Shown here in pieces: positions 35,338 to 48,018 of a DNA stretch of 64,000 nucleotides. Made by a program: the position numbers and the translations under genes. The stretch is from Avena insularis (Eukaryota > Streptophyta > Magnoliopsida > Poales > Poaceae), in NCBI GenBank assembly GCA_023614405.1, contig CM042693.1:155078731-155142730 (forward strand), written 5' to 3'. The notes beneath the pieces were generated by a model that was not told the DNA's origin, ran no database searches, and saw nothing but the letters and a program-made list of their open reading frames with translations. Within the stretch, counting starts at the first letter, position 1, and the number at the start of each line of letters is the position of its first letter.

Positions 35338-38300
35338 TGTCAACACCCGGATTTTTAATCCCAGATGCCTGTTATGCCATACATCACAATCCCAGGATTA
35401 CCATTTTTGCGAGACATAACAGATTGGATATCATAGTACATCATCCATTACAAACCATATATAAGGTCTTACAACAAATAAAGGATATCATGATCCAGTC
35501 TTAGTACAATCAAAGCAGTTGAAATAACATAATAACGATAGCATGGGCGAGGCTCCATCTTCATGGTCACAGGCAATGCTGACGATGGGAGATGATCCTA
35601 GTTGTCGTAACCTTCATGCGGTCCATCCTCCTGATAGTCCTCTTCATAGTCTGGCCATAGGAATAGCCAGGGACAAAGTCATGAGTACTCTTTAAGTACT
35701 CGCAAACTATCACTAACACGTAGGTGGTTTGAATAGGAATACTAAGCTCTAGGTTGTTTTGCAAAAAGCCAGATTTATCTCTAACTGAGTTTAGAAGCAA
35801 AGAAAACTAGTTTAAGGTTTTATAACACCTAAGTGGGAACTTGAGTTTTCATATCATAACCCTGTTGTGGTCAAGTCAAATTCATGAGTCATTTAACAAG
35901 TCATTTTGAAAACATCTGACGACGGAACAGTATGGCCACTCCAACTGTCCATAATCGCGGACGCGGCTATTCGAATAGTACAGAGGTGGTACACTTTCAC
36001 CACAATATTCGATACATCCGTTAGGAACAATCCTGAATTCACCATACTCAGTATGCGGATAATCAATCCTAACTTTTCAATTAAACGCCCTAGTACAGGC
36101 ACCTCTCCTATGAGTTTGGCCTCCCAACCATGACCATCTGTCATCTTGGTACCTGCACAGGTGGTCAATCTTCACGAGGTAGCCTCATCTCAAACCTCGG
36201 CCACAAGGGAACCCATACTAAGGTATATAAACTTCCAGTCAAGCCCTACCCAAATTCGGGTATTGTGGTTGTATGGTAAAATTGGAATGGTATCGCATCC
36301 AGACAACCATCAGTTTTATAAAGGGGTTAGGCTCCTGCCTCAACATTTTCATCATCAAAATCATCTGGTGTTCAAGAACACATGTCAAAAAATTTCATTA
36401 GAATGACTCATCATTCTAAGGTTTTCATAACCATTTTCACCAAGCATTCCCATCTAAAGTGATCAAGTTTTATGCTTAGCACTAGCAACTACAAGTGGGG
36501 GTAAACACTAATGAGGGGTGGCAATCAAGTGTGAATGGTCTAAGTTCAATCTCATGCCTCCAGATGACATCAAGATCTGTCTAACTTAGGCCAAGTTTTA
36601 TGCTCTTTATGCTACCTTTAAATATCTTTCCAACACTTCACAAGTCACTAAGTAAGCAAATAGTTTTGATAAATAAATGACTTAACAAGGTTTGCAAGTA
36701 GAACTAGGATTTGGTATAATCAAGTGGTATGCTCACATATGCCTAAAGATCTAGTTGGCATAGCTATCATGCAAGTGTTAACTTGCCAAGTCAACTTGTT
36801 TTGTGGAGCTTGCTTAGTTAGTAGCTTGCCTTGTGCAGTGCAGTGGTTGAAGTTCTCCTCGACTTCTTCCTCGTACTAGTCTCCTTCCTCTTCGTATCCT
36901 TAACTACTTCTATTTAGCACACAAAGGCTCACACTAGATGATCTAGCATCATCACAATCATTACAAACATTAAGGCAATAGTTTTATTTATTTAATTTTA
37001 GTAAAGTAATTTCTACTCATTAAAAAACTACTTAAGATTTAATATTCTCTAATCAAAACATGGGATCATGTTGACACATGTCATCACCACATATTTCAAT
37101 ACTTGGGAATGTGATTTAAAGTGGTGTCACAATTTAATAAGGTTTAACCTTTTTATTTTAATTAATTAAAGTGACTAGAAATGCCTATGGGGCATTCTTT
37201 TATTACTTGTTCATCATTACTGCAGGTAAACCTAGATATTTTTATATATATTCAGAAAGGTCTTGTCAAATGTGATTTTTGAGATATTTTTATGGTTGAA
37301 TTTTGAAAAATGTTTGAATGCAGAAAAGTCTCTGCCTTGTTATTTTTACTATAGGTTATCTATAATTCCAATTTGTTTGAATCCAATGGTCTTGGATTAA
37401 GAATTTCCATACCTTTCTGGCAAAATTAGTTCCATGCAATTTGGTTCAGTGAATCTCTCTGAATTGAATTTTGAATCTACAGCCAGAACTAGATTTGAAT
37501 TAAAATAGAAAAAGCTAAATTCAAACGACTGGGTCACGAGGGAGAGCTAAATGAGCCGCCCCACTACACACAGCGTGTGGGCGGGCTGGTTAAGTGGTTA
37601 ACCCCACTAGTCAGTGAGACAGGGGGGTGCGAAGGGGTACGTGGCTATTACAACCGTAGGATTAGATGCGAGATCAACGGCTGAGGGTTGTCGTCCTCGT
37701 TGAACAGAACGCGACGAGCACGAACCCTAGCGCGGCCAGTGGGGGTCTATGGCGGCTCACCGGGGCTTAGGCGATGGTCGGCGAAGGGGCGAACGACGAA
37801 GTCAACAACGGCTATTCTCCTGGTACTGGTGGCTCCTCCTGGGGTGGCTCCAATCGACGGCACCCTTCTCCTCCTGCAGCGGCAGACTACGGCTAAACTC
37901 TAGTGATGATGTGCTTGCCTTTCTCCGGGAAGAAGTGGGCACGATCAGTGAGAGGTGGGGAGTGGAATGGTGTGAAGAATTCGAGCGGGGGAGGCCTCTA
38001 TTTATACTGCGACGAGGGAACCGAAGGGTGCGGGCTGAGCTCGTCGGGGTCGGCGTTACATCGAGCTACGGGCATGGCTGACGGTAGGGGACTGTGTGCG
38101 ATCTCCTGGCGGTCGTTGCTAGCTTAAAGGCGAGGCGTGGGGTGGTGCGGTGCGATCCGGTCGGGAACGTGCACTGCTCTGAGCGGTACCGACAGCAAAC
38201 TCTGCGGCGTGCAGTGACTACGGGGCACGGTCGATGAAACGAGCATGTCTAGTGGCCTCTTGGGATGGTGGTGATCGTGTAGACGGGCGGCAGAGGCTCG

Positions 38301-39241
38301 AGGTGGTCGGGTTGAGTGGGAATAGCACGTGCACTACGGTGCGTGTCGGCATGGTTGACAGCGGTGTGGGAACTATGTTTCTGGCGGTTCCCTTCTTTGT
38401 CTTCGAGCTGGGGCTGGTCTAAAGGGGGCAGTGAGGCACGAGAGGTATGCTAGACAAGGTTGGCGAGGCTGGCTATGCTTCTAGATTGCTGTCGATGGTG
38501 GGGGTGGCAAGTGTGCTCGGCCATGGTGGACATTGATGGCATGGTCGAGTTCACAGTGAGCTAGAGCTGCTTAGGCAAGTTTAATAACCTACTGGGAGTG
38601 TAGTGAGAGATAGATAGGGAACAAGTTTGGCACAAACACTGCTCACAATAGTGTTTGTTGTTTAATTTGATTTGTGCTCAGAAGGTGTTTGATGAAATGG
38701 CCGAAAGAAATTCAAATTTGAATTTTTGGATGAAACTTGGTGGGTGTAATGGTCACATACTAGGTAGTCTCTGGTTGATTGGATTTTCCAAGGTGCACTG
38801 GTTTGGTTGGGTTTTGATAAATGGTTATCTTCTCATATGAACTAGATTCAATTTTCAAATGTCAATTGAATAGGGCTGCCAAATGTTTCTGTGGGTTTGC
38901 AAGGTGGGCTTGGGTTCACTTTCACTTGGTCTATTAAGGGGTGAAAAGAATTGGATTTGTTTCTGCTTGAAATCTTGGACCAGAAACACTCAAAGTGGTC
39001 TAGTGAGCAAGATTGGTAAAAATGACCGTTTGCTTATTTTGTTTGTTTTTGAATTTCTCTTAATTTGGTTCTGCTTGGAAATGATTTAGATGATTTTTTT
39101 AATCTTTAAACCAATCCTTGCCATTCACAAAAATCACACAAGTCCATTCAAGCATTCATCACATAAACACATGCATTCATGATGATTTTATTTAACAAGA
39201 GTTTTTGTTAACCCAAAATTTGGATGATTGGAATTGATAAT
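35338..39241 (-). repeat. Gypsy-1 copy 2, 3' LTR (minus)
   Basis: The plus strand begins tgtcaacacccgg at 35338, the reverse complement of the Gypsy-1 LTR end. It runs 3904 bases, collinear with the assembled LTR of copy 1. At the other end it stops about 28 bases short of the expected TGTAACATCCC start, exactly where Gypsy-3 begins, so that start is lost. It has a GC-rich island at 37540-38570 and a TATA motif. The outer flank is tacat (35333-35337). No host gene is seen. Confidence 0.88.
37998..38008 (-). promoter_or_regulatory. TATA motif in the LTR of Gypsy-1 copy 2
   Basis: The minus strand reads AGTATAAATAG followed by aggcctcccc. It occupies the same place as the motif at 29069-29077 of copy 1, and the preserved position supports a real promoter. 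Confidence 0.6.
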
Positions 39242-39598
39242 TGATGACCCACAAGTATAGGGGGTGTATCGTAGTACTTTTGATAAATAGGAGTGTCTAT
39301 CCCAACGAGGATAAGAAGATGCTGAATAGTGGTATGGAGCAGGAAGTCTCTGCAAATACTTAGCAAACAGATTTTTAGTGGTTTTCTAATAAGGGAACAA
39401 AACAAAGGGCAAGTAATAAAGAAAACAAAAAAAACGGAGCAAGTGGCCCAATCATTTCTTAGAAAAGGACAAGCCGGTGGAAATACTTATAAGGACCAAA
39501 CGTTCTCGAGGACACATTTGAATTCTGTCAAGTGCTTTCGCTTCAAATAGCTGAAAACTCTTCTCTGGTGTTGTAAGCGTTGTGTGGGTGAACCTGTG
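39242..39598 (-). repeat. Gypsy-3 left (3') LTR, first segment
   Basis: Starts tgatgacccacaagtatagg on the plus strand and matches 62045-62394 of the right LTR. It ends at ctgtg (39594-39598), the left duplication of the inserted Gypsy-2. Confidence 0.92.
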
Positions 39599-42500
39599 TG
39601 CGGTGACCCAGCATACCACTGCATGTGTAGTACACTATAGTCGTTGACATGACATCCACAGAACACTGTTCTGTAAATATCACATCCCTCAGAGTGGTAC
39701 AACAGAAACATTGCGGGTCCATATTACAAACATTCACACATTATTATTATTACAATAGTAGAAGTTCAAGACTTCAAAAGGATTCAACTTACAAACCAAA
39801 ATATAAAGTGTTTCAGCGGAATTTAGAAGTAACAACTCCAACTAGGAGTTGAGCTCAGCAACTTATTCTATAGAGTTCATGCTGCTCGGCTCCGTTGGTT
39901 ACTACTAACTAGGGTACTTAGTTGGACTCATTATCATCGACACCATAGCGGATTTCGTAATCCACTCCTTTAACACCTCCTGTCAGGTCAGGCTCTTCGT
40001 AGAACACATCTTCTTAACATTCAGCTGCATACATTGACACGTCTTCGGGATCTCAGAGTCTAAGCAAGGGATCAAAGGAAAGGATGAGTAACAGCGTTAC
40101 CCAACAAGTTCATTATATGCAAGGTGGGAACTTTGATGCTCTAACTACCACCTCGGATTATAAATCCTTGGCACTATGCAGTTTTTGTAAATCTTTCTTC
40201 AAAGATTGATTTTATTATGAAAATCTATGATCATCAGCCTTCACAGGTTGACCAGAACTTTCATGGAGTTCCTATCCTACCGCGGTCGTAGCTCCTTCCC
40301 GGAACAGGGAATAACAAGTTACAATTCTTACACTCTGCAGAGGTGCGTTACTTTACCCATGAGAGATCAACTCCTTGTTGCACACCCGGGCATACTTTCC
40401 TATCCACAATTCCATGATGTGGGGCCCAGTAGTTGGTCCAAACAAATCACGGCCCCCTTCGCGACCTCGCATGCCTCCTTGGTGTACACCATGCCCACAT
40501 ATTGAATTACGACAATGGTTTGTACAAACCGTTAGATGCCAGAACTATCGTGGGACGATGAGGGTTCCCACCCATATGCTTCATATCCTCTATGGATTAC
40601 CAATTAATATGCATCCTACGAGGATAACAGCCACGACCTGCAAATCCGGCTTCATGCGAGAGGAAGAAGATACAGCTGACTTCTCTGTCCCATTCCAAAT
40701 CTTGTGGCTAACACATAATATACGGTGCTAGAATCACTGATGTCAGGGGTTATTAAGTCCCTAATTGATCATCATTGCTGCAAATAGAACCCTAAGTTCT
40801 ATTGCTCCATATATCATCACTTAGGATGATATCTATGATTTCTTTATTTGTGAAAATATTATTTTCTTTCTTTGGAGTATATATGATAACACACAATTTG
40901 CAAATACTTTGATAAAGACTCTTCAAAGGATATGAGCAAGTAATTAACTTGCCTTGTGATGGCAAGGTAGTGAAGTCTGATGCTTGCACTGGACCTTGAG
41001 CTTCTATGTCTATAAAAACATCATTATTGCCCGGTAAGGACAATATTTAAAGAAGCAAAATGATTATGCAAAGTAATGTAATGCATCATTTAGTTTTATA
41101 TGTATTCTCCCTCATTTATTTAATTTATAAAAATTCTTTTAATAGTAAAGAATTTATAAATATTAATTTTCTTAATATTTATTGAATATTGTATTCTTTT
41201 ATTTAATTTATTTATATTTTATTTAATTAATAATTCCATTAAGAATTATCATTAAATACCAAAAATTGATATTAAATATTTGTTTAGTATTTTTCTAAAA
41301 TACTACAATACTAATATATAATGAAAGTGATTTTTATTTATTTTTATCATCTTTCAAGGATTTTGTAAAATTCCATAAGGAATATATATATTACAAAATT
41401 CTTAATAAAATTTATATATCTAAAATTTTATCTCTTAATTGATTTGGATGGTTTGGATTATTGTGAATCCAAAAATGTTTTATTTATAATTTTTGGACTA
41501 TTATTTTATTTTCTAGAATTTATTTAAGTTCACGGGAATTTTGGTCTTTTTCCATTTATTAAAACAGGCTCTAAATGATCTCGGCTGGCTATTTGGGTTT
41601 ATTGGGCCCTTGTGGCCCAGTAGGGCAAAGACAAAACAATACCCCGAAGGGGTATTGGCCCAACCCATCCCAACACTCCCTGTCTCTCTCGAGCTCACCT
41701 CTCTCCTTCTCCTTCCTCGACCCCGTGGTCAGCGATGTCACACCGCAATTCAGGCCACGAGGGCCCCTTCATGGCCACTGCAGTGCAGGATGTGGTTGTC
41801 AGCCCCGCTCTACCCTCCTGTCCAATTGGATTTGGACCTGGAGCCCCTGCGACCAGATCGATGCCGTCCCGAACCCTAGGGTTTGGGGTTGGTGTTGATG
41901 CTGACGCCGCCGCTGCTGTCGTGTGTCGTGGGGTTGCTCCTCGCCCCCAGGCGTGGCTATGGTCGCTGTCGTGACGTTGTGTGGGTTGCAGCGCCCCCTT
42001 GGGGGTGCTCCCCGTGTCGCGATGGTCGCCGGCCCCTCTACTTCCTATTCTATCCTACAGCGAGGACCTTCGGTCAGTGGTTCCTCTCCCTCTCATGCTC
42101 TCTGTGTTAGGCCCTCCCATGCTAGATGTTGGTAGTGGCCTTCCTGGTTACTGTCCTGTCCTGATTAAGATGATTGTTTCTGTTTAGGGTTCAAATCCCT
42201 CTGTTGATTAAATATTTGATGAACTGAATCATGTGTTGATGATCCTTGAACCTGTTAAGTGGTGACTTGCTATGGATTACTGCTGATGGTTAGCTGTGGT
42301 GATGCTAATGGTTTGTTAGATGATTCTATGGATTAATTTTTATATGATTCAAATGGTAAAGTTGCTTTAGAAGCAATACTTGGGAAATCCAGTGGTTTAA
42401 TAACTCACCACTGTCATTACTTAGTTCATGACAGTGGGTGTTGTGTGATGAAATCACTGTCTTAGTACTGTTGATTTAGATTTCATATATAGATTAAGAT

Positions 42501-44451
42501 CAAAATGATCTCCTACAGTGAAAATATGTATATGTTTTTCCTGAGTATGATTCCTGTGATGTCAAGAAAATGATTTTTATAGTTAGTTGTGGTGTAACTA
42601 TGAAGATTGGATGCTTAACCTGCTTAGTTTAGAAATATTCTTGTGACACCATCTTTGTATGGCACACAAGATTAGATTCTATTACTTGGTTTGGTCTTAT
42701 TCAAGCTTTAACAATAGCTTGGCATTATAGATAAGTGGAATCCTCTTTCCTTGCATCCCTAGAGCCAATGATGTTGGTCTGAGGTTTAGGGATTTAGATC
42801 TCTATCTTGTTGATTGACATGGATTGGTTCGTGTAGTGATACCAGCTACTATTTCTTGAATCACAGTTGTGGAAAGATGCTTGTAAGCTTGATAACTTAT
42901 ATAGATCCATAAGATTAAATCCTAAGGTGCTACTCTAATTGAAGAGATGTGCCTAGAGGTTTAGTTCTTGGCTATATTCATTCTTGAATTGAAATATAGC
43001 TTGATAGCTTAGATCAATGATGTTGTCCTGAGATCTAAGTTGGATCTTTATAGTTTTCTGATTGCTTTAGTGTTTAAAGTTCAGTGATGGATTGACCCCA
43101 CTTGGGTGTTTTCTGAGAATTTGAATAAAAGACAGATCATGTATGCTTGTCTAATCTTAGGCAGATAGATCATATGATGGTCTATTTACTCACCACTGCC
43201 ACTTGATGTGGGGTTTCCTATGGTTGATCTTGTGGTAGCTTGATCTGATGCTCTCCTGGTATTTCCAGCTCCTAGCTTGTCCTTGATCTAGCCCTTCACC
43301 TCCTAGTCCTGATGGCTCGATCTTGGTCTTGCTATCCACCTGATCCACCCCCTCCTTATGTCACCATTTTGGTGGTGTGATCCAAGGTTTTGATTGGTGT
43401 GATTTAGCTTGGCTTGGGCTGGGTTTAGCTGGTGGATGTTGTCCTTGGTGTGTAAGAACAATGGAATGGTGGGGGATTGGCTTCCCACGGCTATGTTGAT
43501 GGTTTTGTTTGATTGTGCTGTTGTTGTGGTGCTGACAGCACACCCATGCTGTTTGGTGTGTGTGCTGCATGTGTGCCTGCTGCACAAGTTGTGGATATGT
43601 TCTGGTTGTGAAGTTACCTTTATCTGGTTACTCTTACTTAGCTGGTGAAACTTGCCCCTCCTTGCTGTTTATTTGACTTATGGCTTAAAATTATGAAAGC
43701 TATATTCTTTCATATTGGTGAAACGTGCCCCCTTAAATTCCTCAATGATGAACCTTGATCAGTGCACTTCACTGTCAAGTCTGAGAGTAATATCCTTTTA
43801 ACTTTAACTTTCTTTCTTTTGTTTATGTTTATTTTGCAGGTACCAGATTTGAAGATCAAGACCTTAGTTTAGGTTTTTCTTTTTTCTTTATAGTATATTC
43901 ACTTGTAAAAACTCTCTGATTCAATTGTAATCTTTACTTGATTCTTTTGTACTTTTTATTTTTTTTATCCTTTTGTAATACAGATTGTACTATTATTCAA
44001 TAAATAAAGATTATTCTTTTATTTCTTTACTATTGTAAAGTTTTTTGCTTATGTACATAAGTTACATTTGTGTAACTTTTTTATTGAATGAAGTTTTGGA
44101 ATATTCATTTTATTGATTATATTCTTTTATTTAAAGTTTGAGTTATTATTGGTTAATTCTTAATTAAATCAAATACTCACAATATTCGAAATTCTTTTGA
44201 ATTATAATTCAAACACTCAAGTTTTAAATTCAAATTTCATTTCCAAAACACTCTAATCCACAAAGATCATATCAAAGTCTATAGCAATCATCCTTCAAGA
44301 CTCTACCTATTCTCAAAGTATGAAAGAAACCTTGATCACTTTAGGTTTTTATTTGGCGAAAAATTTACCCACATTTTCACAGATGAATGCATGCAACATC
44401 TCAAATTCCTAAATATACCCTTTATTAGTTCCTAAATGCTGGGATGTTACA
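39599..44451 (-). repeat. Gypsy-2 3' LTR
   Basis: 4853 bases. On the minus strand it starts TGTAACATCCCAGCATTTAG and ends GGGTCACCGCA. AT-rich arms (40990-41570 and 43660-44430) flank a GC-rich island at about 41580-42180. Short open frames in the island shift between the two LTR copies, so they are not taken as coding. Confidence 0.95.
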
Positions 44452-44972
44452 GACTTCCCCCCTTAAATTAAACTTCGTTCTGAAGTTTGTTGAGATGTAC
44501 CTGAATAGTTCTGGATAGGCTTTTCTTAAATCCTCTTCTTTCTCCCAAGTGGCTTCCCTTTCAGGGTGATGTTCCCACTGTACCTTGCAATATTTGATTG
44601 CCCTATTCCTCAACCTTTTCCAGTTTTCTTCCAAAATTTTACAGGGCTTTTCAACATAGGTCAAGTCTGCTTGTAGTTCTATTTCTTGATGTGTGATTGC
44701 ATCATCTGTAACTTTCAAACATTTACGAAGTTGTGACACATGGAAAACATTATGCACTTGAGCCAATCTTGATGGTAACTCTAAAGCATAAGGTATAGTT
44801 TTGTTCTGACTCGGTATCTTGAATGGTCCAATGTATCTTGGACTCAATTTTCCTTTAACTCCGAACCTTTTCACCCCTTTCATTGGACTTACTTTCAAAT
44901 ATACCATGTCTCCCACTTCTGGATGCCATGATCTTCGACTTTGACCAGCATAACTTTTCTGCCTACTTTGAG
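44425..44972 (-). pseudogene. pol: Gypsy-2 pol: integrase C-terminal part and chromodomain
   Basis: The frame from 44916 has the integrase C-terminal module (VYLKVSPMKG, KLSPRYIGPFKI, NVFHVSQLRKCL). At residues about 88-138 a chromodomain follows (PCKILEENWKRLRNR, CKVQWEHH, EATWEKEEDLRKAYPEL) with the aromatic and acidic residues typical of the family. Chromodomains direct integration toward particular histone marks, which fits insertion into heterochromatic retroelement clusters like this one. The frame runs on through the polypurine tract into the LTR, so its last 20 or so residues are not functional sequence. Confidence 0.88.
44455..44467 (-). other. Gypsy-2 polypurine tract
   Basis: The minus strand reads TTTAAGGGGGGAAG just before the LTR start TGTAACATCCC. 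It is intact and is the plus-strand primer. Confidence 0.9.
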
Positions 44973-45651
44973 CTATTTCAGTCTATCCCTGATCTTATCA
45001 ATGATATCTTGTCTTTCCTTTATATAGTATGGTGCAAACTCCTTGCTGCTTCCAGGCTCATACCAACATATTGGTGATCTACGCTTCCTTCCATACAGAA
45101 CCTGATATGGAGCTGCCTTCAGACTACTCTGATAGCTATTATTGTAGGAAAATTCTGCCAATGGTAGATGATCTTCCCATGTACCTCCAAAATCTAATGC
45201 ACAAGCTCTAACATGTCTTCTAGTATCTGATTTGTTCTCTCTGTTTGACATCCTGTCTCAGGATGATAGGTTGTGCTTAAATCTAACTTTGAACCAAGTG
45301 CTTCATGCAATTGCTTCCAAAATGCTGAAGTAAACACTAATCCCCTATCAGTTACGATCTTTTTGGGCACTCCATGCTTACTTACTATCTCTTTGACATA
45401 AACTTCTACTAACTTCTCGGTATTATCTTTCTGATTTACCGGAATAAAATGTGCACTTTTAGTGAGTTTTCCACAATAACCCATATCATATCCTTCCGTT
45501 TAGGTGTCATGGGCAATCCTATGATGAAGTCCATACCATATTTCCTCCCACTTCCATTCGGGAATTTCCAAAGGTTGTAATGGTCCTGCTGGACTTTGAT
45601 GTTCAGCTTTAACCCTTTGGCAAGTATGGCATTCTGACACATATTTAGCAA
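44973..45651 (-). pseudogene. pol: Gypsy-2 pol: integrase catalytic core
   Basis: Three overlapping frames cover the core. The first carries [11 protein letters not shown] (first Asp), the second LTKSAHFIPV, SKHGVPKKIVTDRG (second Asp) and TERTNQILEDML (Glu), and the third ACALDFGGTWEDHLPLAEFS and YQVLYGRKRRSP. The DDE residues are all readable, but frameshifts at about 45460 and 45220 separate them. The order and spacing match Gypsy-1 integrase at 12060-12560. Confidence 0.9.
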
Positions 45652-46366
45652 TATCCCTTTTCATGTTATTCCACCAAAATAGTTCTTTCAAGTCCATATA
45701 CATCTTAGTACTTCCTGGATATATAGAATATGGTGTTTCATGTGCTTCTCTAAGTATGACATCACGAATTTCAGTCACATCTGGAACACAAAGACGGTCT
45801 TGAAACCATAAAGACTCATAATCTCCAAGGCGAAAAACTGATTTTTGCCCTTGAGATATCCTCCGAATTTCCTCAGCAATAAAAGGATCTTTTGCTTGAT
45901 GTCTGAAAATCTCGTGCTTAAGATCACTGTCTTGCTCTTCAACTACCTGCATAGTAGCTAATCCTCCAAGAACTTCTGTTCTAATGAATTGAAGCTCTAA
46001 TCTTTCCAAGTCCATTTGTAACTCTTTTGGTAACTCCATGTTGCTAGGCTGAATGTCTGCACTCTTTCTGCTTAAAGCATCAACTACAACATTTGCTTTC
46101 CTTGGAGTATAGTTGATTGTTAAATCATAATCTTTGATTAGTTCCAACCAACGCTTCTGTCTCATATTAAATTCCTTTTGGGTGAAGAAATATTTGAGAA
46201 TTTTATGGTCAGTGTATAACTCACATCTGGCTCCATAAAGAAAATGCCTCCATCCTTTCAGCACAAAAACTACCGCTGCTAACTCTAAGTCATGAGTTGG
46301 ATAGTTGACTTCATGTGGTTTCAGTTGTCTTGAACCATAACCAATCACCTTACTTAGATGCATCAC
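45500..46366 (-). pseudogene. pol: Gypsy-2 pol: RNase H and integrase zinc-binding domain
   Basis: The 288-codon frame has RNase H motifs ([47 protein letters not shown]), a tether, and the integrase HHCC region ([18 protein letters not shown], then [11 protein letters not shown]). At its start, next to 46366, the RNase H strand YCDASK of the preceding frame runs directly into KVIGYGSRQ, so about 30 bases including the usual G.G.VL segment are deleted. A frameshift at the 3' end moves into the catalytic core. Confidence 0.9.
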
Positions 46367-47321
46367 AGTATACTGTAAAGTCCTTCCCTATTTCAGGAAC
46401 TGCTAAGATTGGAGTTGTGGTTAACCTGGTCTTCAAATCATGAAAACTTGCTTCACACTTCTCATCCCAATTTAATGGTGTATTCTTTCTTAGCAAATTG
46501 GTCATTGGTCCAGCTATTTTGGAGAAACCTTCAATGAATCTCCGATAATAACCAGCCATTCCTAAGAAACCTCGAATTTTCTTCACATTGGTTGATGCAG
46601 TCCATTCTAGTACTGACTGAACTTTAGATGGATTTACAACAATTCCATCCTTACTGATCACATGGACGAGGAGTTCTACCTCATCTATCCAAAATTCACA
46701 CTTACTGAACTTAGCATAAAGTTTATGTTCCCTTAGTGTCTGTAATGCTATTCTCAAATGATCAGCCTGCTCTTCCTTATCCTTTGAACATATCAAAATA
46801 TCATCAATAAAGACTATGACGAACTTATCCAGATATGGCATGAAGATTTTATTCATCAGATTCATGAATATTGTTGTTTCATTGGTCAAACCAAATGGTA
46901 CTACTAGATATTCATGGTGTCCATATCTTGAGACAAATGTTGTCTTTGGAACATCTTCCGGTTTGATTTTTATTTGATGGTATCCAGATCTTAAGTCGAT
47001 CTTTGAAAATACTCCGAGTCCTTTCACTTGATCAAACAAATCTTGAATTCTTGGTAAAGGATACTTATTCTTGCTAGTAACGTTGTTCAGATTTCTATAA
47101 TCTCCACACATCCTTCTTCCACCATCTCTCTTATCCACAAAGATTACTAGTGTTCCCCATGGAGATACACTTTCCTGAATAAATCCTTTTCTGGCTAATT
47201 CATCAATTTGCTCCTTGAGTTCTTTTAACTCTTTGGGTCCCATCTTATATGGTGCTTGAGCTATTGGTGTTGTACCAGGAATTAGATCAATAGTGAACTC
47301 TATCTCCCGATCTGGTGGCAT
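46350..47321 (-). pseudogene. pol: Gypsy-2 pol: reverse transcriptase
   Basis: A 323-codon undamaged stretch covers the whole RT and connection: [58 protein letters not shown], the catalytic FIDD at 46800-46811, then [14 protein letters not shown] and FTVYCDASK. It starts where a one-base deletion near 47340 interrupts the link to protease. Catalytic residues look intact, although the domain cannot be made as part of the full polyprotein. Confidence 0.92.
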
Positions 47322-47386
47322 TCCCGATAGCTCTACTGGAAAACATCTTGAAAATCATTTACTATAGGAATGTCTTCCAATTTGAT

Positions 47387-48018
47387 CTATTTCATCGAGT
47401 TCAACTGCAGATCCACCATAATATGAATGTGCTTAACTGCTTGGTAAACTATCCTTGCTCCATTTGGAGTTTTGATTGAGACAGTTTTCTCCTCACAATT
47501 TATATGAGCTCCATGTTCCATCATCCAGTCCATACCCAGCACTACTGCAATTCCCTTCAAAGGAATCACATAAAGGTCTGCAAAGTATGTACAACCACAA
47601 ATCGAGATAACCTGATCTTGTTTAATGTGGCGTGTAATCACATTCCCGCTGCCGTAACTACGGTCATAGGGTTTTCTAACGTTGCCCTTCTAATCCCGAA
47701 CTTATCACAGAATTCTTTAGAAATGAATGAAGTAGTTGCACCAGTATCAAATAGAACTTTGCCGAGATTGGTAAGGATATTGAGCGTACCTATCACTGCA
47801 TGCTCCGAATTATCCACCTCCTCGAGGGTTGCACAGTTCAGCTTCCCGGTAGGTCTGTTCCTCTTGCCATTGTTATTCTTGCCATTATTTCCTCCTTTAT
47901 TGGGCTGTCCATTTCCTCCACTGGTTTGTCCTCCTCCCTTGGTAGGCCAACCTCCTGGTGGTTTGCTCGGACAATCGGGCTTGATATGCCCCTTCTGACC
48001 ACAACCATAACAGATCAC
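47387..48018 (-). pseudogene. pro: Gypsy-2 second zinc knuckle and aspartic protease
   Basis: The frame from 48018 has a good CCHC knuckle (CYGCGQKGHIKPDC), a Gly/Asn-rich linker and the retropepsin site VLFDTGATTSFISKEF. The adjoining frame, 47641-47387, carries the flap and C-terminal strand (GIAVVLGMDWMMEHGA). A frameshift near 47640 separates the two. A TAG at 47387-47389 ends the frame where pol should continue. Confidence 0.87.

Noticed and set aside
31829..39241. Full-length element bounded by two inverted Gypsy-1 LTRs (as a giant inverted-repeat transposon)
   Set aside because: Each LTR connects outward to its own gag-pol region, and the DNA between them is a Copia fragment, so they are two separate insertions.
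41541..41879. 112-codon open frame repeated at 52660-53004
   Set aside because: Both are LTR copies of Gypsy-2. The frames diverge after about 75 codons through indels, so the shared part reflects LTR similarity rather than coding constraint.
47504..47998. 164-codon plus-strand open frame opposite Gypsy-2 protease
   Set aside because: It is the complement of the zinc knuckle and protease coding sequence; its proline/leucine runs mirror Gly/Lys/Asn codons.
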